Positions 53,047 to 60,638 of a DNA stretch of 60,638 nucleotides are shown piece after piece (position 1 is the stretch's first letter; each line of letters opens with the position of its first letter). The DNA comes from Bacteroidales bacterium. GTDB lineage: Bacteria > Bacteroidota > Bacteroidia > Bacteroidales > UBA7960. The stretch lies in the NCBI GenBank assembly GCA_003557765.1, contig PWNO01000190.1, positions 1-60,638 on the forward strand. The letters run 5' to 3'. Below the pieces are notes generated by a model. It saw only the letters and a program-made list of their open reading frames with translations, ran no database searches and had not been told where the DNA came from. Made by a program: the position numbers and the translations under genes.

Positions 53047-55005
53047 ATGATCAAAAAAAACAGCCTCTCCTGGCGAATTATCATCAGGGTGTTGCCATTT
53101 ACCACCCTGCTGTTCATTATGGTGTTATCCATTTTCTATTATACCGCGCGCAACACCATTGAAGAAACCACCCGGGAAAACGCCATTAAGATCGCGCATA
53201 ATGCCGTAGGCAAGATTGAACAGGAGCTCCAGCCGATGGAGAAGATTCCCGAGATGATCGCCGGCCTGATGGAAATCGACCCGCCCCACGAAGACTCCCT
53301 TTTTGTGATCGTAGAAACCATCCTGGAGAACAATGAAAACGTATCCGGTGCCGCCATTGCCTTTGAGCCCTACTTTTTCCCAGAAAAAGGCCTGTACTAT
53401 TCTCCTTATGCATTTCGCACTGGCGACCAGATTCGCTCCTTCAGCCTGGGCGGTGAAAATTATGAGTATTTCTACATGGACTGGTACCTGATTCCTAAAA
53501 TGCTTGACCAGCCTTACTGGACGGAACCTTATTATGATGAGGGCGGTGGTGAGATGCTGATGTCGACCTATTCGGTGCCTTTTTATAAGCACCGTGACGG
53601 TGAGCGTGTGTTTGCCGGCATTGCTACAGTGGATGTGTCGCTGGAATGGCTCACCCAAACCGTGGAAGAGATTGAGATTTTTGAGACCGGTTATGCCTTC
53701 ATGGTTTCACGCAACGGTGTGGCCGTGGCGCATCCCCAACGGGAAAACATCATGAACGAAAGCCTGTTCTCCCTGGCAGAATACCACAAATCGGATGTCC
53801 TGCGCGACATTGGTCAGGAGATGATCGCGGGCCACAGCAGGTTCCGGGAACATGGCCTGCGGGATAACGGTCGGCTGTGGATCTATTACACCCCGTTGCC
53901 CAGCAGTGGCTGGTCGATCGGGGTGGTTTACCGCGACTCTGAGATGTTTGCCAACCTGCGTGCAATCAGCACCCTGATGATCATCCTCGTCATTGGTGGC
54001 CTCATCCTGCTTACCCTGATCACCATGCAGATCATCAGCAGGATATCTGCCCCGCTGACCCAGTTTTCCGGTTCGGCGCGCACCATCGCAGAAGGCAATT
54101 TTGACGTCAAACTGCCAAAAATCAGAAAGACCCTGGAGCTGAAGGAGCTGCACGACTCTTTCTCGCACATGCAGGAAGAGCTGGCTGAATATGTGATAAA
54201 CCTGAAGGAGACCACTGCTGCCAAGGAGAAGATCGAAAGCGAACTGCGTATTGCACGGGAGATCCAGCTGTCGATGATCCCGCACAGCTTCCCGCCTTAT
54301 CCGGATCTGCCACAGGTAGATCTTTATGCGTTTCTGCAAAGCGCCCGGGAAGTGGGTGGCGACCTCTACGACTTCTTCGTGGTGGACCAGGATAAATTCG
54401 TGTTTGCCATCGGAGACGTGTCCGGTAAAGGGGTGCCCGCATCCCTGTTTATGGCCGTGACACGTACCCTCCTCAGGACCATCGCCGACAAGGAGCAGTC
54501 GCCCGCAAAAATCATGGCCATTTTGAACAAATCCTTGAGTTTTAATAACGAAAGCAATATGTTTGTAACATTCTTCCTGGGGGTGATGAATCTGAATACC
54601 GGGGAGGTATCCTATGCCAACGCAGGCCATAACCCGCCAGTGCGCATCACAAAAGATGGCAAAATCAAGGTGTTTGAGCCGGCAAAAACCATCCCGCTTG
54701 GACTCTATGAAGACTTTGAATATCATGAAAGCAAGACACAGCTGGAGCCCGGTGAAAAGATCTTTACTTATACGGACGGTGTGAGCGAAGCAGAAAATGT
54801 GCGTGATGACCTCTTTAATGAGGAAAGGATGCTCAAGGTGCTGGAAGAGCACAAGGACAAGAAGCCGCGTGAGCTGATCGACCTGATGATGAAGGCCATT
54901 GAGGAACACGTGCAGGACCATCCGCAGTCTGACGACATTACCATGATGACAGTTTTATATAACGGACAAGGCCATGGAAACACAAACGCTGAAGCTGAGG
55001 AATAA
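53047..55005 (+). CDS. Membrane Cache-HAMP-PP2C (SpoIIE/RsbU-type) phosphatase
   Basis: The 652-residue protein has a TM helix (about 12-33), a periplasmic Cache-like sensor (about 35-300, with MSTYSVPFYKHRDGERVFAGIATVDVS), a second TM helix (about 307-329), HAMP (about 330-385) and a coiled coil. A PP2C domain follows (about 430-635). Metal-site aspartates lie in GGDLYDF (D439), GDVSGKG (D457), TDGVSEA (D577) and SDDITM (628-630). It probably dephosphorylates the STAS antagonist encoded nearby. The kinase gene overlaps its end by 32 bp. Confidence 0.93.
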   Translation: MIKKNSLSWRIIIRVLPFTTLLFIMVLSIFYYTARNTIEETTRENAIKIAHNAVGKIEQELQPMEKIPEMIAGLMEIDPPHEDSLFVIVETILENNENVSGAAIAFEPYFFPEKGLYYSPYAFRTGDQIRSFSLGGENYEYFYMDWYLIPKMLDQPYWTEPYYDEGGGEMLMSTYSVPFYKHRDGERVFAGIATVDVSLEWLTQTVEEIEIFETGYAFMVSRNGVAVAHPQRENIMNESLFSLAEYHKSDVLRDIGQEMIAGHSRFREHGLRDNGRLWIYYTPLPSSGWSIGVVYRDSEMFANLRAISTLMIILVIGGLILLTLITMQIISRISAPLTQFSGSARTIAEGNFDVKLPKIRKTLELKELHDSFSHMQEELAEYVINLKETTAAKEKIESELRIAREIQLSMIPHSFPPYPDLPQVDLYAFLQSAREVGGDLYDFFVVDQDKFVFAIGDVSGKGVPASLFMAVTRTLLRTIADKEQSPAKIMAILNKSLSFNNESNMFVTFFLGVMNLNTGEVSYANAGHNPPVRITKDGKIKVFEPAKTIPLGLYEDFEYHESKTQLEPGEKIFTYTDGVSEAENVRDDLFNEERMLKVLEEHKDKKPRELIDLMMKAIEEHVQDHPQSDDITMMTVLYNGQGHGNTNAEAEE

Positions 55006-55393
55006 AATCAGCGAACTGGGGATAATCCGGGACAGCATGGAGCGCCTTGGTGAAACCTGGGGTGTTGACCCCCAGACTTGCATGTCGGTTAACCTGGCAG
55101 TCGAGGAGGCCTTTACAAATATCGTGAGCTATGCTTTCGAAAACAATGACCCCCAGGAAATTGTCATTGACATGAAGAAAACGGATGACCAGCTTACCAT
55201 TACCATCATTGATGAGGGGCGCCCCTATGATCCAACAAAAAACCCGGAACCCGACACCTCCCTCCCTGCAGAAGAACGGCCCATCGGCGGGCTTGGCATT
55301 TTTCTCATCCGCAAGATCATGGATGAAGTGGGTTACGAAAGGAACGGGAACAAAAATCAGTTAACATTGGTAAAACATTTAAACACTGAATAA
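54974..55393 (+). CDS. RsbW/SpoIIAB-type serine kinase, ATPase-like
   Basis: The 139-residue protein has the GHKL ATPase fold of anti-sigma kinases: N box VNLAVEEAFTNIVSYAF, G1 TIIDEGRPYDPT, G2 GGLGIFLIRKIMDEVGYER. Kinases of this type phosphorylate STAS antagonists and bind a partner such as a sigma factor. It overlaps the PP2C gene by 32 bp, so translation is coupled. Its target sigma or other partner is not in this window. Confidence 0.92.
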   Translation: METQTLKLRNKISELGIIRDSMERLGETWGVDPQTCMSVNLAVEEAFTNIVSYAFENNDPQEIVIDMKKTDDQLTITIIDEGRPYDPTKNPEPDTSLPAEERPIGGLGIFLIRKIMDEVGYERNGNKNQLTLVKHLNTE

Positions 55394-55440
55394 GCACATG
55401 ACAGGATTTTTGACACACAGGGGGATGATAATGGTCATGG
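55393..55440 (-). repeat. R repeat, copy 6 (divergent)
   Basis: On the minus strand it keeps ATTATCAT, CTGTGTGTCAAAAAT and CATG-type ends in the R order. It lies just after the kinase gene. Confidence 0.45.
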
Positions 55441-55465
55441 GGGCGTTCAAACTAAGTAGGCTTTT

Positions 55466-55512
55466 GGCTTTTAGCTTTTGGCTATTGGCAAGAAAGTCAA
55501 AAGCTAAAAGCC
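55466..55512. repeat. Palindrome of 7-bp units
   Basis: Four 7-bp units of TTTTGGC/TTTTAGC type are followed by three of CAAAAGC/CTAAAAG type, so 55466-55482 and 55496-55512 pair over 17 bp with one G-T mismatch around a 13-nt loop. It lies in the 223-bp gap between the kinase and STAS genes. Confidence 0.7.
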
Positions 55513-55616
55513 AATAGCTAAAATCAGACCTGGTGACAATTACCCAGGCATCAAACAGCCAACAAGTTGAAAATAATATCAACAGATAAACTCAAACGCT
55601 TCAAAATTGTAAACAG

Positions 55617-55946
55617 ATGAACCTGACTAGCGAAGTAATACAAAGTCACCTGGTCCTCCGGGTGGATGGCAGGCTGGACACCACCCAATCAGACGGTTTT
55701 GAGAAACAGGTGATGGACATGCTGAAAGAAGACCACAAGAAGGTGGTGCTCGATTGCAAAGGACTGAATTACATCAGCAGCTCCGGGCTGCGGGTCTTTC
55801 TGATCTTGCAAAAGAAGATGTCAGCAGAGGGCGGGGCATTGAAAATCTGTAACCTGCAACCTTCCATCAAGGAGATTTTTGACATGTCGGGGTTTTCGAT
55901 GATCTTTTCAATATATGATGACCTGGATGCCGCGTTGCAGGCATAA
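55617..55946 (+). CDS. STAS-domain anti-sigma factor antagonist
   Basis: The 109-residue protein is a STAS domain with LVLRVDGRLDTTQSDGFEKQ and the phosphorylatable loop CKGLNYISSSGLRV (residues 48-60); one of S54-S56 is the likely phosphosite. In SpoIIAA-type proteins the residue before SSG is usually Asp; here the sequence is SSSG. With the PP2C phosphatase and RsbW-type kinase it forms a partner-switching set. Promoter or coupling to the kinase across the 223-bp gap is unclear. Confidence 0.92.
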   Translation: MNLTSEVIQSHLVLRVDGRLDTTQSDGFEKQVMDMLKEDHKKVVLDCKGLNYISSSGLRVFLILQKKMSAEGGALKICNLQPSIKEIFDMSGFSMIFSIYDDLDAALQA

Positions 55947-56070
55947 TATGCTGGAAAGGCCCTGATGGTGTTTTGTCGTGATGTGGGCATGACGTACTGA
56001 CTCGAGCTATGCCTTCGGTGCTGACATGTAGTAAAAACTCAAAACTACTTGTGTTGAAAGTCTTTTGCTT

Positions 56071-56973
56071 ATGGGTACAGATCATCATCAGGACAAGTCT
56101 GATACCAAGGCCAGGTATTATTCCATCGAGGACAGCGGCAAATTGCGCTGTACCCTCTGCCCCCATTATTGTATCCTTGAAGATGGTGCCCGCGGCCGTT
56201 GCAGGGTGCGCAGGAATGCCTCGGGTTTGATGCAGGCAGAATCATGGGCTAAGGTGTCCGGTTATCATATGGACCCCATCGAGAAAAAACCGCTTTACCA
56301 GTTTTATCCCGGCAGCCAGATTCTTTCGGTGGGAAGTTATGGCTGCAACTTTCGCTGCCCATGGTGTCAGAATGCCGCCATCTCGCAATGTGGCGTGGAT
56401 GAGCAGGTGGCACGCAAGGAGATCAGGCCGGAAGAGGTTGTGGACACTGCGGCCCAATCTCACAGCATCGGCGTGGCATACACATATAATGAGCCCACAG
56501 TGTGGTTCGAGTTCATGATGGACGTTGCCCGACCGGTTTATGAGCGGGACATGAAGAACGTGGTGGTCACCAACGGCTTCATCAACCCGGAACCGCTCAG
56601 CGAGTTGCTCGAGGTCAGTCACGCCTTTAATGTCGACCTGAAGTCATTTGACGATGAAGTGTATCGAAATAGCGCCAGGGGACGGCTGGAGCCCGTGCTG
56701 TACACGATTAAAGCCATTGCTGCCGCAGGAAAGCACCTTGAGATCACCTTCCTGGTAGTGCCTGGGGTGAATGATGACCTGGAACTTTTTGATGAGATGA
56801 CACCATGGATTGCCAAAAATGCTGGTAAAAATACCGTGCTGCATATTAACAGGTATTATCCCTCCTGGAAGACGCAGACTCCGCCGACATCAATAAGCCT
56901 CATGCGTGCCATGAAACGCATGGCGACCGCTCATCTGCCTCACGTCTACCTGGGCAATGTTCCCGGAGCATGA
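56071..56973 (+). CDS. amrS: AmmeMemoRadiSam radical SAM enzyme
   Basis: The 300-residue protein contains CNFRCPWC (C92, C96, C99), the radical SAM [4Fe-4S] motif, and an N-terminal cysteine set (CTLCPHYC; GRC) typical of the AmmeMemoRadiSam group. Start: the ATG at 56071 is used; an upstream TTG at 56065 would add two residues. AmmeMemoRadiSam proteins work with MEMO-type and AMMECR1-type partners; the B gene is 171 bp downstream, while no AMMECR1 (A) gene was found. Confidence 0.9.
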   Translation: MGTDHHQDKSDTKARYYSIEDSGKLRCTLCPHYCILEDGARGRCRVRRNASGLMQAESWAKVSGYHMDPIEKKPLYQFYPGSQILSVGSYGCNFRCPWCQNAAISQCGVDEQVARKEIRPEEVVDTAAQSHSIGVAYTYNEPTVWFEFMMDVARPVYERDMKNVVVTNGFINPEPLSELLEVSHAFNVDLKSFDDEVYRNSARGRLEPVLYTIKAIAAAGKHLEITFLVVPGVNDDLELFDEMTPWIAKNAGKNTVLHINRYYPSWKTQTPPTSISLMRAMKRMATAHLPHVYLGNVPGA

Positions 56974-57084
56974 TGAAAGCAATGATGCTGATTTCTTTGC
57001 AAAAATAAAGACACGCAATAAAACGCAAAGAACAAGGGTTGCCGGTTTCCAAATAAAGGGGAAGCTCATCTTATCCGAAACCCT

Positions 57085-57116
57085 TCATTAGCACATTGGC
57101 ACATTGGCAAATGAGC
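57085..57116 (+). repeat. 8-bp unit array (ACATTGGC type), copy P2
   Basis: Units TCATTAGC, ACATTGGC, ACATTGGC, AAATGAGC lie 28 bp before the AmmeMemoRadiSam B start. The pattern matches array P1. Confidence 0.6.
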
Positions 57117-57144
57117 ATATTAAACAGGTTGTAAAGCAAAAGAG

Positions 57145-57996
57145 ATGATGCAAAATAATCGCGAGATCCGGCCGACAGCGGTAAAGGGGATGTTTTACCC
57201 TGGAAGTGTGAGTGAGGTCCGGATGATCATTGAAACGGCGCTGGAGAAAGAGGCCAGCCACATTGAATCCGCAGAGATCCGGGGAACAATTGCTGGAGGT
57301 GTTGTTCCTCACGCCGGGATGGTATATTGCGCAAGGCAGGCCGTGCATTTCTTCGAACAGTGCAAAAGGGTGGGCAACAGACCTGTGACGGTGATGATCA
57401 TCCATCCAAACCACCGGGGCGTTGGTCCGGCTGCTTCTGTTGACGGTTACCAGGCATGGGAGGCACCTGATGGACAGGTGCCTGTAGATACAGACATGGC
57501 TGAAGCCCTTGCCTTGCCGGTGTCTGCGGAAGCCCAGGCAGATGAGCATTCTGCAGAGGTGATGCTCCCTTACCTGCAATACTTTTTTGATCATTCGTTT
57601 CGGATATTGTCTGTAAACATGCGCGACCAGGATGTGCATCAGGCAAGGGCCATCGCCGAAAAAATCCATGAAGCTGAAAAGGCGTTGAACAAGAAAATTT
57701 TGGTAATCGCCTCCTCGGATTTTTCTCACTTTTTAACGCCGGAGAAGTCGCGGATACTTGACGACAAGGTGTTGCAGGCCATCCTGGCAAGGGATGCCAG
57801 TGCTGTGGAGCAAGCTGTGCGCCAACACCAGGTTTCGGTTTGCGGCTATGGCCCCATCATGACCCTGATGGCCTATTCGGAGCTCAAGGACCCCGGGTAT
57901 GCCGTGCATTTGTTGCGGCGTGGCCACTCCGGCGAGGTCAGGTTTTCGCAGGAAGTGGTAAATTATGTGAGTTTGCTGTTTGCCCTGGATGTGTGA
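57145..57996 (+). CDS. amrB: AmmeMemoRadiSam system protein B (MEMO-like)
   Basis: The 283-residue protein belongs to the MEMO family: VVPHAGMVYCARQAVHFFEQ, IIHPNHRGVG, DEHSAEVMLPYLQYFF, and CGYGPIMTLMAYSEL near the C-terminus, matching the metal-site His and Cys of human MEMO1. It follows the radical SAM gene on the same strand. A fused AMMECR1 domain is absent. Confidence 0.93.
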   Translation: MMQNNREIRPTAVKGMFYPGSVSEVRMIIETALEKEASHIESAEIRGTIAGGVVPHAGMVYCARQAVHFFEQCKRVGNRPVTVMIIHPNHRGVGPAASVDGYQAWEAPDGQVPVDTDMAEALALPVSAEAQADEHSAEVMLPYLQYFFDHSFRILSVNMRDQDVHQARAIAEKIHEAEKALNKKILVIASSDFSHFLTPEKSRILDDKVLQAILARDASAVEQAVRQHQVSVCGYGPIMTLMAYSELKDPGYAVHLLRRGHSGEVRFSQEVVNYVSLLFALDV

Positions 57997-58221
57997 AGGC
58001 GTGTGGTTTCTGAATGAAAGGCGCATGGGAGCTTGGAGAAGCCAATGGCCCATGTCGCAGAGCTCTATGCTTCGTGTGGGAATCGCTGGACCTGCCTGCC
58101 GGTAGATCAGCAGACCCGCCGCGGCCGGGCAACCTGGTCAGGATGTATGACCAGGAAATGGACGACATCATAAAAGTATTTGAAGGCTATGAGGAATAGC
58201 CTCCAACGGCAGTATGACCTG

Positions 58222-58761
58222 TCACTTTAACGGATTGGCTACCATTTTGGCGCTGAACTCAACAACCAGCGTAAAATCCAGGGGGACTTCGCTAAAGCTT
58301 GCATCAGCGTGCAATCTAAAACGATGAGGGGGTTCGGCCGCAAGATTGCCAAGAAAAGTTGCGCCTGCATTGTTATGGTCCAGAACCGTTGGGTTGTTTA
58401 GAAGCGCACTTAGATTATGTGTCCCAAAAGATGCAATCTCTGCCGGTGCACCCCCGGTAGGATCAGCAACCAGAAGGGTTCCATCAATAAAGGATTGCTC
58501 CTCGCTTCCTTCATGCGCCGTAAGCCAGATTCTTACTTGCTGAATGCTTACTTCTTTGACCTTATCGCCATATTCATCAATTACGTCTTCCTCTGCTGCA
58601 AGATCATATAGCGTCTGCTGAGAAAACTCGTGTTCCGGCGTGTTTACCACAAACTCCTGTTCGAAGGTGAAACTTTCTTCCGTGTCAAGCAGGTCCTCGC
58701 AGGAATTGAAAAGGATCAGAGCGAACAAGCTCAATGCTGTTAAAATGTGTTTCCGGTTCAT
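58222..58761 (-). CDS. Hypothetical lipoprotein
   Basis: The 179-residue protein has a lipobox (LILFNSCED) cleaved at Cys and continues with a mostly polar chain containing beta-strand-like stretches near the C-terminus (FTLVVEFSAKMVANPLK). I recognise no family. Transcribed alone; array O6 lies just upstream of its start. Confidence 0.75.
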   Translation of the reverse strand: MNRKHILTALSLFALILFNSCEDLLDTEESFTFEQEFVVNTPEHEFSQQTLYDLAAEEDVIDEYGDKVKEVSIQQVRIWLTAHEGSEEQSFIDGTLLVADPTGGAPAEIASFGTHNLSALLNNPTVLDHNNAGATFLGNLAAEPPHRFRLHADASFSEVPLDFTLVVEFSAKMVANPLK

Positions 58762-59144
58762 GTGTGAAATTTTTTGTCAAAATGTTGAAGAGTCCAAAAA
58801 TCATGCTGTTGGCATGAAAGCTTAACAGGCTGTTTTGATTCTCCGGGATTATTCTTGCCAATGGCTAAAGGTTAATGCCCCAAAGCCAACTTGCTGCCAG
58901 TGCCCTTCGCATCAATAACCTTCTTTCTTTACCATTCTATGAAATTAACAAAAAATTTGATTAGTCAGCAGTGATTTCAAAAATTATTTAATGGAATTTA
59001 CAGCAATCTTTGTGAAACGATGCGCAAAACCCATGGCATTGTCTGCAGAATTTTGTATATTGTGGTTTGCTTGCCATGGAGCAGGTGATTGTTCTGACCA
59101 TTGAGTCAGCTTACCCAAATGATTGTCTAATTATAATTCGCCTG
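58762..59144. other. Intergenic region upstream of lipoprotein and YtxH-like genes
   Basis: Apart from the O6 array (58774-58797) no gene or clear repeat is seen. The AT-rich stretch 58920-59010 probably contains divergent promoter elements, but no box is unambiguous. Confidence 0.35.
58774..58797 (+). repeat. 8-bp unit array (ATGTCAAA type), copy O6
   Basis: Three units TTGTCAAA, ATGTTGAA, GAGTCCAA lie 13 bp before the start of the lipoprotein gene. Confidence 0.5.
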
Positions 59145-59306
59145 ATGATGATGATAAAAGGAAAAGTGTTTTTAGGGCTTTTGGCCGGTTTTTCAGTAGG
59201 AACCTTTCTTGGTGCGCTCTTTGCCGGGGGCGAAAAGCCGAAGGAAGACAAAAAAGAAGATGAAAAGCATCGTGATGATGAGGAGGAATTGATTGTCAAG
59301 TATTAA
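59145..59306 (+). CDS. Small YtxH-like membrane protein
   Basis: The ATG at 59145 gives 53 residues starting MMMIKGKVFLGLLAGFSVGTFLGALFAG, a single hydrophobic segment with a Gly-rich pattern typical of YtxH-domain proteins, followed by a Lys/Glu-rich tail (EDKKEDEKHRDDEEE). Function unknown; the upstream frame to 59067 is not supported. Confidence 0.65.
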   Translation: MMMIKGKVFLGLLAGFSVGTFLGALFAGGEKPKEDKKEDEKHRDDEEELIVKY

Positions 59307-59339
59307 TTTTGCCGGAAGTTTTATTTAAAAATCATTGAA

Positions 59340-60215
59340 ATGATTCGTCATGTTCTTATTTTGTTGATGGCCGTGGCGGTCATCATGTCATCCTGTCAGA
59401 ATGCTGACAATGAGAAGGATCACCCTGTGGTGTCGGTAAGTATTGTGCCGTTGGAGTATTTTGTTGACAGGCTTACCGGGGAGGCTGTGGATGTCAATGT
59501 GATGGTTCCGCCGGGTGCCAGTCATGCCACCTATGCGCCATCTACCAGCCAGTTGCAGAAGCTCTCCGATTCCCAGCTTTACTTCCGGATAGGGCACCTT
59601 GGCTATGAAGAGGCTTTCATGCACCGGTTGCAGGCCATAAACCCGGATATGCAGGTGGTTAACCTGTCGGATGGCGTCCGGCTGATTCGGGGCGAGGTGA
59701 TCGACCACGGTGACCACGTGCACGAAGGGGGCATTGATCCCCACATCTGGATGTCGCCGAAGGTGATGCTGGACAGGCTGCCTGTGATCAAGGAAGCGCT
59801 TTTGGCGACATATCCCGACATCGAAGATGATATTCGTGCCAATGCAGCAACGCTGCACGCCGACATCATGGATCTGGATGAACGGCTTCAGCAGCTTACT
59901 GAGGAATTAAGCCAGAAAACCTTCCTGATTTTTCATCCTGCCCTTACCTATATGGCACGCGATTACGGGTTGCATCAGATTCCCATCGAACGACATGGCA
60001 AGGAGCCGTCGCCGGCCTTGCTGCGGCAAGTCATCACAGAAGCCAGGGCACACAGTGCTTCGGTGATCTTTATCCAGCAGGAATTTGACATGCGAAGCGC
60101 TGAACTGGTCAGTGCCGAAGCGGACGTGAAACTGGTGCAAATCAATCCGCTTGCCTATGACTGGATCGGGAGTGTCAACCATGTTATGGATGTCTTTGCA
60201 GAACATATGCAATGA
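59340..60215 (+). CDS. znuA: Zinc/manganese ABC transporter substrate-binding lipoprotein
   Basis: The 291-residue protein has a lipobox (VIMSSCQ) and the cluster A-1 fold: SIVPLEYFVDRLTGEAVDVNVMVPPGASHATYAPS, then DPHIWMSPKVML and FHPALTYMARDYGL. The His residues in these segments match zinc ligands, and a His-rich loop (HGDHVHEGG) is present. The ATPase gene follows 187 bp downstream. Confidence 0.92.
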   Translation: MIRHVLILLMAVAVIMSSCQNADNEKDHPVVSVSIVPLEYFVDRLTGEAVDVNVMVPPGASHATYAPSTSQLQKLSDSQLYFRIGHLGYEEAFMHRLQAINPDMQVVNLSDGVRLIRGEVIDHGDHVHEGGIDPHIWMSPKVMLDRLPVIKEALLATYPDIEDDIRANAATLHADIMDLDERLQQLTEELSQKTFLIFHPALTYMARDYGLHQIPIERHGKEPSPALLRQVITEARAHSASVIFIQQEFDMRSAELVSAEADVKLVQINPLAYDWIGSVNHVMDVFAEHMQ

Positions 60216-60401
60216 TCCATGTCTGCAGGTTGAAACCGGGTGATGATTGCTGGTCGCTGGAAACAACGGGTTTATGGGTTTGAAGTTGCAGTGACAGGAC
60301 TTGGCCTGTATGCCGTTTGAGGATACCTGAGGCGGCATTGGCGTGCATTTGTGGACATCTTTATTCGAACTTCAACCCTTTTTTCAACAAGACTAAATGC
60401 C

Positions 60402-60638
60402 ATGAAAAAGCCTTTGGTTCATCTGGAATCTGCTTCTACCGGATATCATGCAGCCACGGTCTTAAACGATGTGGACCTTCAGGTGTACCCGGAGGATTTT
60501 ATTGGCATTATCGGGCCCAATGGTGGAGGGAAAACCACGCTGATCAAGCTGATTCTCGGCTTGCAGCCGCTTTATACCGGTAAACTGCAATTCCCCGGGG
60601 GGCGGCCGCGAATGGGTTATTTGCCGCAAGCCTCTCAG
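60402..60638 (+). CDS. znuC: Zinc ABC transporter ATPase, 3' truncated
   Basis: The frame from ATG 60402 runs off the window end. The visible 79 residues start MKKPLVHLESASTGYHAATV and contain the Walker A motif GPNGGGKTT, then ILGLQPLYTGKLQF and the Q-loop MGYLPQ. Position after znuA makes it the ATPase of that transporter, driving import with a membrane partner outside the window. Confidence 0.9.
   Translation, partial: MKKPLVHLESASTGYHAATVLNDVDLQVYPEDFIGIIGPNGGGKTTLIKLILGLQPLYTGKLQFPGGRPRMGYLPQASQ

Noticed and set aside
58014..58199. Small 61-residue open frame after the MEMO-like gene
   Set aside because: The sequence has a Pro/Arg-rich middle from a common GC-rich intergenic motif (CCTGCCTGCCGG) and no recognisable domain; only the tail looks protein-like, so it may be a remnant, but evidence is too weak to list as a gene.

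Overview
The window reads as a chromosomal stretch of a Bacteroidetes bacterium, most likely an anaerobic or facultative member near Bacteroidales/Marinilabiliales. This is inferred from gene content: a class II ribonucleotide reductase, an RprX/RprY-like two-component pair, an EF-G2-like elongation factor, a eukaryote-like prolyl-tRNA synthetase, an operon-encoded SUF system, TonB, and promoters carrying a TAnnTTTG -7 box. Base composition looks close to 50% GC and even. There is no rRNA, CRISPR array, prophage or transposase gene; one tRNA-Leu is present.

Layout. 1-10.7 kb: truncated EF-G2-like gene, an AbgT transporter, coenzyme B12-dependent ribonucleotide reductase, prfB with its programmed +1 frameshift, recX, an RNase E/G gene, a very small basic COX24-type protein and an HU protein. 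10.8-16.4 kb: mutY, ssb, lpxK, a NIF3-type protein and a coiled-coil zinc-ribbon protein. 16.4-32.7 kb: outer-membrane and envelope proteins mixed with housekeeping genes (proS, fba, a glycosyltransferase, asnS, rpoN, a ketopantoate reductase-like gene, recG). 32.9-41.2 kb: a long minus-strand run comprising sufB-sufC-sufD-sufS-membrane protein-sufE-sufT-like-gcvH-vanZ-like-tonB, which links Fe-S cluster assembly with the lipoyl H protein. 41.7-46.5 kb: a tocopherol-cyclase-like gene downstream of an RprXY-like two-component pair, then superoxide dismutase. 46.7-51.8 kb: tRNA-Leu, prs, pth, L25, pnuC and a dipeptidase lipoprotein. 52.0-58.0 kb: a signalling locus (periplasmic NMT1/THI5-like binding protein, Cache-HAMP-PP2C phosphatase, RsbW-type kinase, STAS antagonist) followed by two AmmeMemoRadiSam genes. 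58.2-60.6 kb: small envelope proteins and the start of a zinc-uptake operon (znuA, znuC, the latter cut by the window edge).

The most unusual aspects are two. First, the 52-56 kb locus has a solute-binding protein without ABC permease or ATPase, directly upstream of a membrane phosphatase and partner-switching proteins; this suggests a ligand-sensing partner-switching pathway. Second, the intergenic spaces carry several families of dispersed repeats: two inverted copies of a roughly 115-bp MITE-like element, six copies of a roughly 60-bp R repeat, three copies of a roughly 60-bp S repeat that twice forms an S-R composite, and at least nine short arrays of 8-bp units. All products are called by reading translations and recalling family motifs; no database search was run.
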